A DNA stretch of 64,000 nt from Zingiber officinale. Its lineage: Eukaryota > Streptophyta > Magnoliopsida > Zingiberales > Zingiberaceae. Made by a program: the position numbers and the translations under genes. Position 1 is the stretch's first letter. Each line of letters starts with the position of its first letter. Location: the NCBI RefSeq assembly GCF_018446385.1, contig NC_056001.1:107114436-107178435 (forward strand), written 5' to 3'. The notes below the pieces were generated by a model. That model searched no databases and was not told the origin of the DNA. It worked only from the letters and a program-made list of their open reading frames with translations. This document shows positions 47,101 to 59,100 of the stretch, piece after piece.

Positions 47101-50100
47101 CTATCACCCCCGCCTTCCTTTCCAAACGTGCTCAACTGAAGGGAGATGTCTTGAACCAATGGGGGGAAGCCTTGCTAAAGGATCCCGAAGTGGGCTAGTG
47201 TCGTCCTCTAGTGGCAATCTACTCCTACAGATAATCCCAAAGAAACATCCTCCTCTGGCTCTTCAGACTCAGGCACTCCCCTCACATTCAAGCGCAAAAG
47301 GCTCTGATAAGTGACTTCGGGTCTAAATTTATTTGAGCAATCAACCATCGAGCGGACTTCCCTTGATGGGACCCTGGTTTCTTTCGCTCAAGGTAAAGGG
47401 CTTGGATCTCAAAAACATAGTCGATCTCATTTTAAAATTGTTATGATGAGGCCAAACATTCTTATATATGCTTCTCGTGCGACCACCCCAGTCGCCCGTC
47501 CAATTAAGACAATACCAGTGCGGCCAACTTCACCACAAGCCTTGAGCGTTTCTTCCACCACCTTGGGCTCAGAACAAACTTATGATACAAGACCGGCCTA
47601 TCATACGCTCGCGCGCTTAACTGCTACGCAGTATCATCGGCTGGTCGGGAAAGTACTAGAAACTTGGCCCGCTCCATTGACTATCGTTCATTTGAGATCC
47701 CCTAGAACTTCATTTGCTTTGCCCCAAGCCCTAGATCCCCAACTGGTCCTCCTTGTCTCTTTAAACAATCTTATGTATTATCCACTCAACATGAGATGAA
47801 GGCTACTACTTCATCGTCGTATGGGGTATTAAAGTTGAAAGGTCCCTTAGCTGAATCCTAGTTGGAAGCTCGCAACCGGTCAAAAAAATCTATGACACAG
47901 GAGCGGATAAGCACGCCATGAATGCAACCGCGGTAGACTTATGACTTGGCCTATTTTGTGGACTAAGATATCAGTAACATATCTTATGCACTAAGATTTC
48001 ATTGTTATTCTTTTTCAGTTTTTCGCTTCTGGGATGCACTTAAGCCAAATAGCTGTGGACTTAGAGCATGCCAACAAAATTTTGAAAGAGTGAGTAGAAG
48101 AGTTAGAATCTACCACCCTCACCCCTAGCATTGAAGCGACTATCTTACGAGAAGAGATTGAAATTCAAGCTGGGCAGCTTTTAGATATGAGGCAAAATTT
48201 GAGGGAATCCCAACTACTAGCGGAGTCATATCACACGGACAAGAAAAGATTAGAAATTCTGTTTCAAACTAGGGAATCTCCTCTCCGATCGGAGAGGGCT
48301 ATGAGAGCCAAAGCCGTTTCAGATTTTGATAAAAAAACTACCTTACTAGAGGAATTAAGGACCACTCACATGACTAGCTTCTTTACACAAACTACCGCAT
48401 CATATTCCAAGGATTTAATGATACTAGGCCGAGTTGGATTCTGCCAAGGTTGAACTGGAGACTTATAAGATTGGGGAGGACGAACATTTTGAGGCTAGAC
48501 GAAAGACTTATCTCAACTCTCCCGCTTTTGGGACAACCTTCACCCGGCAATCTCCAAGTCCCTCTTCCATGCAACCGAGGGAGCTACCAAACAATTAAGG
48601 GAAGCTAGCTATTTGTCCACAGAGCCTCCTCCGTGATTCGTAGATCGCCATCGTCTCAATAGAGAACTTCCGAAGGACATCTTAAGCAAGTTCGACTAAG
48701 TGTATACACATATTTTTCATGTCATAGCTCTCAATTGGTTGTAAAACATAAATTAAAATGTTAGAATATGCATCGAACATTATTAAATCGCATCTGTTTT
48801 CTTGCAAACTTCTAGCGTATCTCCAGAGCCACTAGTACTTTAAACTATTTCTTAATTCGTATCATGATAATCCGAATGACCAATTTATAGGAATGAATTA
48901 CCTCATAAGAATTGGAGGATATGCTGAACTATATACCGATCCCAACTAGAATAATCAAATCGGGCGACCATATTCAGATCGAACGACTATCTCCAGATAT
49001 GCTAGCCGGAATAACTACTACCCTGGGTTAAGTAATGGCGTCGAGAGTACCAACCTAACCCAATAATTGTGGCCATTAGATAATCGACTCACGAACGGAC
49101 CCTTCATAATGAATCTCCATGCTCAACAATAAATTTGATAGAATAACACTACTAAGTATGCTGATCAGGCCGAACAAAATAATAATTTCCTTACGATTTT
49201 AATTAGCTTGAAGATTTAAGAGTTCGAAATCTGAGGACCAGCTGGTTTGTGACCTGGCTGACGGCTCAACAATTTAGAATATAAGAGCTAATTATTTTCA
49301 TCATTGCTTGCCGGACTGAACAATAGAATCGAGTGGGATAATTATATCGAACGAAAATTTAAGAGTCCGAATTATAAAGGCGTGAGAGCATGTTCGCTTA
49401 TAATCTGATCGGTGGCTCAGGAGTCTGAGACTGGCCTAGTCTATAAATCAGGGGTTACAATCTTGGGACTTCTAAGCAGCGAGAGCATGCTCGTTAATAA
49501 CTCGGCATATGACTTAGGAGTCTGGGACTGGCCTATTTTTAAGCCGGGGGCTATAATCTCTGGACATTTCTAAGTCGCGAGAGCATGCTCACTTATAACC
49601 CGACAGGTGAGCCTGACCCGATCTATAAGCCTGGGGCTATAATTTCTGGACATTTTTGACTCGCGAGTGCATGTTCGCTTATAACCTGGCTGATGACTCA
49701 AGAGTTTGGGACTGGCCCGGTTTATAAGCCGAGGCTATAATCTTTGGGTTTTTCTGAGCTGTGAGAGCATGCTCGCTTATAACCCGGCCGGTGGCTCGGG
49801 AGTCTGAGACTGGCTATAAGCATAGGGCTATATTCTCTGGACTTTTTTTGAGCTACGAGAGCATGCTCGCTTATAAATTGGCTGGTGACTCGGGAGTTTG
49901 GGACTGACCCGGTTTTTAAGCTGGGGGCTATAATCTCTAGACTTTTTTGAGCCGCGAGAGCATGCTCACTTATAACCCCGACGGTGGCTCAGGAGTCTGA
50001 GATTGCCCCGGTCTATAAGCCGGAGGCTTATAATTTATAATTTGTAAAAATCTCTGGATAAATTCATCTGCATTCTCATTAAGTGTAAAAGGTGTTACAT

Positions 50101-53100
50101 AATACACAAGTAAATTACAAGAGTACTTTTTAAGTCTTATATACAGGCGTACTTTGTAAGCCCTATAAGGCTGTAGATGATTCGCGCTCTAAGGTCGGTC
50201 CAATCTTTTGCCTTCTGCATCTTCGAGATAATAGGAGCCCGATGTGAGCTTTTGTACCACCTTAAATGGTCCTCCCATTGTGGCTCCAGCTTGTTGACGT
50301 CCTAACCGATTTTATTCGCTTCCCGACCAGGTCGCCCACCTGAAAAAATCAGGGAATAACTCTTCTATTATAGTTTTGCCTCATCTTTTGACGGTAACCC
50401 AATAGCCGAGCTGTCGCCTTGTCTCTAATTTCTTCTATCAGGCCAAGCTCCATAAGGCGCTGACCCTCATTATCTTCATCATACAATCCCCTCCGATCGG
50501 ACTCCACGCCAACCTCGACCAGGACCACTGCTTTACCTCCATAAACCTGGTGAAAGGGAGTTATACTTGTTGCTTTTTGAGGGTTGTATGCTATGCCTAC
50601 AGTACACTAGGTAGTTCATCGACCCAACTTTCTCCGACATGATCCAATTTGATTTTCAGCCCACTGATAATTTCTTTGTTTGTTACTTCTACGGCCGTTA
50701 CTTTGGGCATACGCCATGGAGGTGAAGGTCTGAGTGATGCCATAAGTAGAGCACCACTCTCGGATTTTTCCGTCTTGGAATTGCCTTCAATTATCTGAAA
50801 CTAGTTTATGGGGAATTTCGAACCTGTAAATAATATGTTGTCATAAGAATTTAACAACCATGTGCTCGGTTATCTTGACTAATGATTCAGCTTCCACCTA
50901 TTTAGAAAAATAGTCCACTGCTACTAGTAAAATTATCTTCTGAGCAGGTGCCAAAGGAAAATGACCCACTATATCCACGCCCCACTGATCGAACGGGCAG
51001 AAAACGTTCAAAGTTTTCAACTACTTCGTGGGGGTGATGAGGAATATTCTGGTGCTTCTGATAGGACAAACATTTTCTTACTAGTTGGGCAGCGTCGACC
51101 TGCAGAGTGGGCAAAAAATACCCGACCAGCAACACTTTTTAAGCGAGAGACCGACCGCCTGCATGATTTCCATAGGAGTCTTGATGCATTTCTTGCAAAA
51201 TGTATTGTATGTTTTCTGGCCCGATGCACTTGAGCAAAGGACATGAGAAAGCTCGTTTATAAAGCTGATCACCAATCAAAGTGAATCGACCAACTCTCTT
51301 CTTAATCATATGTGCTTGCTCATCTTCGGCCGACAAACTGCCCTATTGTAGAAATAATATGATTGGTGTTCTCCAACTACTCTATAATTCAAGGTCAGCT
51401 TGTCGTTCAGTATAGGCTACTAGTAGTGTTTGCTCTATTGACCTATCTATAGCCCAAGCCGAAGCCAACTTGGCCAGATCATCTGTTGTTTAATTTTCTG
51501 ATAGGAACTTTTTGAATAATTACCTCCGGGAACTCGGCCCTAAGTTTTTCAAAGGCTTTCTGCATAGTGCTTAAGCCGTTCATTATTGATCTCAAAGTTT
51601 CTTGATAATTGCTGCGCAACCAATTGTGAATCTGAGTATATTAGAACCCGAGAAGCCCCCACATGCCTAACAGCCTGCAGGTCGGCTATCAATGCTTTAT
51701 ATTCTGTTTCATTATTAGTAGCCTGATAATCCAGTCGAATAGATAACTGCATCCTATCTTCACTGGGCGATATCATAAGAATGTCTATACCACTGCCTTG
51801 TCGAGTGGAGGATTCATCCATATACATTTTTCAAGTCCCCTCAGGCTCTGGATTTTGTACTTCTACTATGAAATCAGCTAAGGCTTGAGCTTTAATGACC
51901 ACTTGGGGTTGATACTTAATATCGTACTCACTGAGCTCAGTGGTCCACTTGATCAATCGTCCGGAAGCTTCTGGGTTGACAAGCACCCGACCCAAAGTGC
52001 TATGATCGGGTGAGAGAGGAAATAAGAACGTAATTTCTGAGCGGCTAAAACTAATCCGTACGCTAACTTCTCGAGTGCGGTATAACGACACTCGGATCCT
52101 TTCATTAAATGACTTAAAAAATATACAAGTTGTTGTTCCTTTCCCTCTTGCCTCACTAATACTGAGCCGATTGCGTGGTCAATAGTTGACAGATATACCC
52201 ATAAAATTTCACCTGCTATTGGCTTAGCAAATACAGGCAGGGCGGACATATTCTTTTAGCTCCTCAAAAGCTTTATCGCAGTCGACATCCCATTAGAATT
52301 TGGTCGCTCGACAGAGTATCTTGAAAAAAGGCAAACTTCGATCGACCGACTGGGAGATGAAGCGAGAAAGGGCAGTAATCCGGCTTGTCAGCCTTTGTGC
52401 CTCCTTCAGATTGTGTGCAGGGTCCATGTCTTGAAGCGCTCGCTCCTTGCTTAGATTAACTATTATTCCCCGCTTGGTTACAATATATCTCAGGAATTTC
52501 CGCTCTTGGCCCCAAACAAGCACTTACTGAGATTAAGCTTTAGTCCATACCGCCTTAAGAGTATGACAGGTTTCCTCCACGTCAGCGCATAGGTCGGTTG
52601 CTCGGAGGGACTTAATAAGGATATCATCCACGTACACTTCCATATTCTGCTCAATCTGCTTCTAGAGTACCTTGTTCATAAGCCGTTGGTATGTACCTCT
52701 TGTATTTTTCAATCCGAATGACATAATTATGAAATTGACTTTTTCTTCATCATCCTTAGCGAGCAGAACTTGGTGATATTCTTGATATGCATCCAGTATA
52801 CAAATAAATTCGCATCCAGAGGTAGAATCCACCACTTGGTCGATGCGAGGTAGTAGATAATAATCTTTTGGGCAGGTCTTGTTAAGATCTTTGAAGTCGA
52901 TGCAGACCCTCCATTTATTTCCTGGCTTGAACACTAGGACAACATTAGCCAGACGGCTTGGGAATTGGACTTCACGAATGTAGCCTACTCCCAGTAACTT
53001 GTCCACCTCTTCTTTGATGATTTATTCTGATCGACCCCAAAATCTTGCTTTACTTGACGGGCCGAGCGTCGGGTAGACATAGAACACATGCTCCATGATC

Positions 53101-56100
53101 GTAGGTGACACCCCGGTTACTTCCTAAGGCGTCCAAGCAAAAACATCGTTGTTGTGTGTAAGACACGCAACAAGCTCTTTTTTGAGTTCTCGAGGGAGAT
53201 CGACCGCCACTTGTGTAACAGCTTCCGGTCGACCTGGTCGAATCTGGACTTTCTCCTTTTCTTCGTAGACCAGGGTGGGCGGTACCTCTTGGACATTATT
53301 GACCTCCACCCACTATCTTTCGTGCAGAACTGGCTTCAATCTTTATTATATCAACATAGCACTTGCGTGTAGCTAATTGATCTCCTCTAACTTCTTCGAT
53401 TTGATCATCCATGAGGAACTTCATCTTCTGGCAGAAGGTAGAGACTACTACTCGAACTACAATGAAGTTCGATCAGCGTGTCCTCACTAGGGGCTCTTCT
53501 CCAAAAGATATGGCTAACTTTTTTTGGCCGAGCGATTGAATCTTATTACCCGTGAATCCATACAAAGGAGTTACCATGAGCTGAAGCTCGCTCGGATCTA
53601 TCTGCAACTGCTCAAACGCTTGTTTGAAATGATGTTGACGGAGCTATTTGTGTCAACAAAAGTACGGGAAATATTATAATTGGCTATAATAGTCTTAATT
53701 ATTAATGCATCATCATGGGGGTACTTCAACCCCATTCAAATCTTTCGACCCAAAGCTAATCTCGGGCCAACCGCCTGCTTTGTACTGCAGTCGGTCGCAT
53801 GAATCTCCAAACACCGGGCGTGTGACTTCCTCGCTCGGTTGGAGTCTCCATTGGTCGGACCTCCAGTTATCATATTGATGTTGTCCAGGGCGGCATTATT
53901 TCGGTTCTCCTCCTGACGGGTCGGGAGCTCCGGTTAGTTTCGAGCGTGAGTTGGGGTTCGGTTCACGGGTGGCGGTGGCGTCCTCTAGTGCCTCTCGGCC
54001 TCATGCTGATCTCTTCGGGGCGAGCCGTTCAGTCGTCGATAGGGGCGACAGTTGGGAGATGAGATCTGTTGATAGAATCTCCGATTGCCACTTTGACGAT
54101 TAGCCAAAATATAACAATCTTGCGTGTCATGTGTAGTTGACCGGTGGAGGGTACACCATCATCGTGGAGCTTCTTGTGTGGGTTCGGGATATCCTTCTTG
54201 CTCGACCTCCACATGCTACATGACCTGTGGTCGTGGTTCTGGATGATGAGGTTGAGAAGCTGCTCGGGGTCCTCTAGGTGGAGGAGTGGGTAATGCTCGA
54301 TGCTCGGGCGTCGGGGTCGGAGCCGGTGTAGTGGTGTCTTTCCTCTGGGCGGCTTGCACCTTTTCAACATTGATAAATTCGATCGCTCGGTCCAGCAGAT
54401 GATCAAAATTTCTCGGCGGCGGTCTCCTAACCAAGGAGACGGAGTAGTCATTATTGTTGAGCCCTTGGAAAAAGGCGCTCACCAAAACCTCGGTAGTGGC
54501 TGAAGGGACGTCCATGGCCACGTATTGAATTCTTTAATATAGACCCTTAATGATTCCTTAGGCCCTTGTTTGTGTGAGAAAAGACTCAGGGGAGTTTTCT
54601 GGTAGCGTCGACTGCTTGCAAAATGATGAAGGAAATTCTTACGGAAATCCTTGAAACAACGAATGGATTCAGCAAGTAGTCGTTTAACCACCTTTGCGCT
54701 GAATCACCGAATGTAGTGAGGAACACCCGACATTTGACCCCATCGGTAATGATGGAGAAGGGCAGCGTGCTCAAATTTAAGGAGACGATCTTCAGGGTCA
54801 GGCGACCCTGAGTATTCCCCTATCGCTAAAGTTTGATAGTGCATGAGGTACTAATTTCTTCGGGGAAGTTGTATCGTGCCGGAGCCTTTTCCCTTCGCTT
54901 GTCTCGGACGGGTGCCTCTCCAGAGCTCGGCGACGTGGAGCTAGTGAGTGAGACGAACGCGCCAAATGAGGCGGGCCTTCTTCCCTGGCTGCTCTCTCCC
55001 TCTGATGAGCCGTTGTTGATGTAACGGGATTAGGTGGTGGCAGAGTACCACGGTGGCTCCTTGTTGTTGTTGTTGTTGCTGTTCCAACAATCTTTGGGCT
55101 CGTGCGTTGATCAGTAGATCTAGGTCTTCTTGCATTAAGGTAATAGTAGTGAGTCTTCCAGCTTCCTTCATCCTTGATTCTCATATCCAGGCGGAAGTTC
55201 CCACATACGGTACCAAATTTGATCCTTTCTGAAAACTGCAGAGATGACGCGTTGGGCACGGCGGATCGATGATTGACTGGCAGTAGACCATTTCCTCTAA
55301 AAAGAAGTTTCTCTCCGATCCTGCACACACCGAAACGATCCGACAAAGTGTCAGTGCCTAGAAACCAGGGGGAATCCCTGGCGAAGGCCCTCCGACGCTC
55401 AAGTTAGTACAAGCTCGAGTGGGTGGATAAAGAACAGTAGTAGATGCGTGCACGAGGATGAGTTGCAGATGTTCCGAGAGCGTATTTTCATTACGGAGAG
55501 GACTCCCCCTTTATATACCTCCTCTCATAACCTCCGTAATCATGAGGTGACAAAGTGTGTTAGAGTTTGTTAGGCAATGTATAATAATTATCTGAGGAAT
55601 CTTCCTTCTACTCACATGTATACCTCTTTTATTATTTATAACTTCTGTTACTGGTGAGGCTAATGAAGGAATATGCTGTTATACATGGTCAGCTGACGAG
55701 GGACAGGATGGTCTCTGGAGAAGGATTTAGAAGAATATTCTCTCACATATAGTTTGTTATTCTGACAGGCTGTTAGGATATTGCTTGCGAAGCATATCTC
55801 GGCCGGTCGTTAAGCTGGCCGCCCTGTTAGGATATAGCATATCTCGACCGGTCATTAAGCCGGACCGTCTTATTAGGATGTTATTTGCTGAGTATATCTC
55901 GGTCGGTCATTAAGCCGACCACTTCTATTAGGTTGTTCAATTATATTCTGTATATCCTACTCTATAGTGTATCATATTGCATGTATCCTGACTATCCAGT
56001 GAGACCACCCGCCTTTATATCTGTCTCAGTATTAAGCCGCTCGGTAACCTTGAGACCTTCATTCAGAAAATGATATAGTGTCTTGGCTATGTTGAAAATT

Positions 56101-59100
56101 CGTTCGAGCAATAATACAGTGCCTCATGCTTCATGGAAATCCCTCTGATAATCTATGCTTTGCTGGAATTCCGTCCGAGTAGTAATATGATGATGAATGT
56201 TGTAGGCCCAGTCGTCCTTCTACCCGACCGTACATATATTGAGCTACCTAGAGAAATGGCGCTATGTTCTGATAGGTTCGGTTAATATGTTAAGCTAGGT
56301 TGTGTTTGGCCCGACCGGATATTTGTATGGCCGGGGCATGTGAACTTGTCCGACTTCATAACTTGCTGGACACACATACATGCTATCGCATGGAAACCAT
56401 TAGGGGCGGTCGACAATCAAGGTAGCCCGGGCATATACAGAGAGAATCATATGAAGTAAGGAGTTTAGCTTTCCCCTTAACCATACCTATGACTAGTCTA
56501 TTGGGAAGTGAGTCGGTCACTCTGGCCGATACATAAGGCCGACCGTCCTTAATCTTGGTCGCCTTAAAGTTTCGCCATCCTTAAAGCACTGACCTCCTCA
56601 GGTCTGATCGGTTTAAGGGCTGGCTGTCCTTATCTGGCTGGCCGACTTATAATTCGATCGGATTGACTCTAAGAACCCTAGTATTGGGCGACTAATTAAA
56701 GTTAGATGAGGGGATGTTATCCTTTCTCCACTGGGACCGCCACGTAATCTTGACTTTGATTGCCCCATCGTCCTGACTCTTAATTGCCATGTCATCTCCA
56801 AGGTCCACTCATCGCCCGTATCACATATCCTTTATCATATTAATATAATTATATTTTCTTTTTGTAAAATCCATCTACAGTAGTAGTTGTCAAGTTGTCA
56901 ACATCTTATTTTTCTAGATGAACATTAATCACATTTTTTTTTCATTTTCATATATTTTTAATTAGTGGTCTTATTAAATAGGCATCATTTGATCTCAATC
57001 ATCTCAGCATAAAATTGAATTGATTTTCAGAAATGTTTGTCTCATCTCTTCTTTTCCTCTCAGTAGCTCTTTTCTAAAATTTTCATGGTACAACAACTTC
57101 ATCCCTTTAGAATAACAACAATATCATAGATGATCTTTATTCTTACAAAGTGATACTAAATAGCTTTCCCTCGAGTTTTTGGTCATTTCTTCATTCTTAA
57201 AATTTCACTGAAAGACATAGTTTAACCAATCCGCATCCATTATATCCATAACAATGAGATTTGAGTAACGGTTAGATCAGGTAGGATTTCAGAAAGCAGT
57301 GGAGTCCACTGCTCTTTGATGATGCTCAATACATCAAACTCATAAGCCTCATGTTATTAGGTATTGAACAGTTGTATTTAAACTGAGAACTTTATATATA
57401 TATGGTCTTAGGTGAACTTCACTACTATAAGATAGAACAAAAGAAAAAACATGAAACCCATATTATGCAGGGTGACTACACGGATTGCCTAAGCCATTGA
57501 GCCATGAATTTTCTCATTACCTGTGTCAAATAATGCAAACTCCTTTCCCTATCTCCGAACGTCTCTGTACTTGACTATAACACCTTGCACAAGCTTGGCT
57601 GTTTAAATTGGGGGAAATAAAGCATCAGCCTCTTGAACATCTCTATGCTTGACATATATTCTCTCACTTGATTCTCTAGTGAAGATAACCTAATTGAATT
57701 TGTATTTAATTATTATAATTTTTTGTTCTTTCGTATCCAGTCTAGTATCTTCAAAAGATGGACTTTTTTATTCTGTTAGAATTGAGTAGTGTTTAACTCC
57801 ATGGGTATAGAGAACTGATTTCTCCTGCAAATGGGAATAGAACTCAATGGGTTCAAATTTATTTGTACAAGTATAGAATTGTGTTACACTTGTTGGTGTT
57901 CCCAAGCACAGAAATGATAAATTAATGCTTTTTCTGTGGATGTGCTCCAATGAATGCCCCTGAAATTGCAGTTGCCTCATTCCGTGCAGTGAGGCACAAC
58001 AGCGAAATTTTATACGTCACCTGTTTTCTTCATTTTTTTCAATGCCTTCTGTCATGTTCACTGAGAAATATGAAGTCTTGAATTCCGAGAGTGTTCTTTA
58101 GTTCTTTTTATTCTTCCATCTGTTTCATTTTCTGGGAGTTAGCATTTTTTTTCTGTTTGTTTTTTCTGTTTTCCTGTTTAGGTGCATAGATCTGTTCAAG
58201 TTCTAAGAGATAAGCAAGAACTTGTTGAAACTCAAAGGGAACTAGTCAAACTTCAACTTGCGCAGAAAGCTCCTGAGAAAAATGAGAATACTAATGTACG
58301 AGAAGCATCAGAGCCAAAAAGCCAGAATGAGACACCTGACACCGGGAACCAACAGTTAGCGCTTGCTTTACCTCGACAAACTGATCAAACAGTGCCTCCC
58401 GCTGGAACTTCTCAGCAAGTTCAGCCGTACAAAGAACTATCTAAACCCCAGCAAGCACCTGCCCCTCCTAACATTCAACAGGATCAAGTTATGCCAAAAC
58501 AAGTTGGCAATTATTATGGTCAGCATCAAACAGTGCTGCAAGACCAACACAACCAACCTGTCCAACCTGAGACACAGTACATACAACCAGGATCCCAGCT
58601 TCACAATAGATCACATCAGGCACCGCCACAGTTGGTTCTGTCAGTAAACCAGAACCAACCTCCGCCTTTTCCTCAATACCTGCAGCAACTACCTCCACAG
58701 CCAGATCAGCACCTGCAGCAACAAATTGCTTCACAGGCTCAAATCAGATCTCCACCACCGCCATCATATACCCCTTACCCATCTCAGCCTGTGAATCCTG
58801 GTCCTGAAACATTTCCTAGTAGCGTGCCCATGCAAGTCCCTAATCCAGTAATTGTACATCCTGGAGGCATCCGCCCTGAAGCTTTTCCATATGGTTATGG
58901 AGGAAGTGGCAGCACAGCATCGCAGCCGCCTCCGCCCTTGCATCATGGCATACAGCAACCTATGCAGCCTCCAGTCAGCCAGAGTTCCTTTACCCCACAG
59001 CTGGGCAAGGGTGGCAGTTACATGGGCACTCCACCTTATCCGCCTCCATCGCACAACATACCAGGCTACAATGCTGCATACAACTACCCACCGAGCAACC

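Larger units (their letters stand above)
41023..56823 (-). mobile_element. Full-length Ty3/Gypsy retrotransposon, Tat lineage, 15.8 kb
   Basis: LTRs at 41023-42686 (3') and 55220-56823 (5') share TGATCCT.TCTGAAAACTG at their left ends, and a perfect CATAT target duplication flanks the element (41018-41022, 56824-56828). Minus-strand order: 5' LTR, gag, protease trace, RT, RNase H, second (archaeal-type) RNase H, integrase, tandem-repeat region, two antisense ORF modules, polypurine tract, 3' LTR. Two RNase H domains plus an antisense ORF between pol and the 3' LTR are known traits of the Tat/Retand/Ogre branch. All frames are broken and the LTRs have diverged by many substitutions and indels, so it is an old, inactive copy. 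Confidence 0.9.
39231..58181 (+). other. Intron 2 of the DUF1421 gene (18,951 bp)
   Basis: Bounded by GTAAGT and TTTCCTGTTTAG. 39231-41022 and 56824-58181 are ordinary AT-rich intron sequence without other genes. The rest is the minus-strand Tat element. The two intron flanks share the target duplication CATAT, so the ancestral intron was about 3.1 kb. Confidence 0.85.

Noticed and set aside
55040-55085. (TTG)n run taken as a LINE tail
   Set aside because: No target duplication or LINE coding phrase is present; it encodes the glutamine run of gag on the minus strand.
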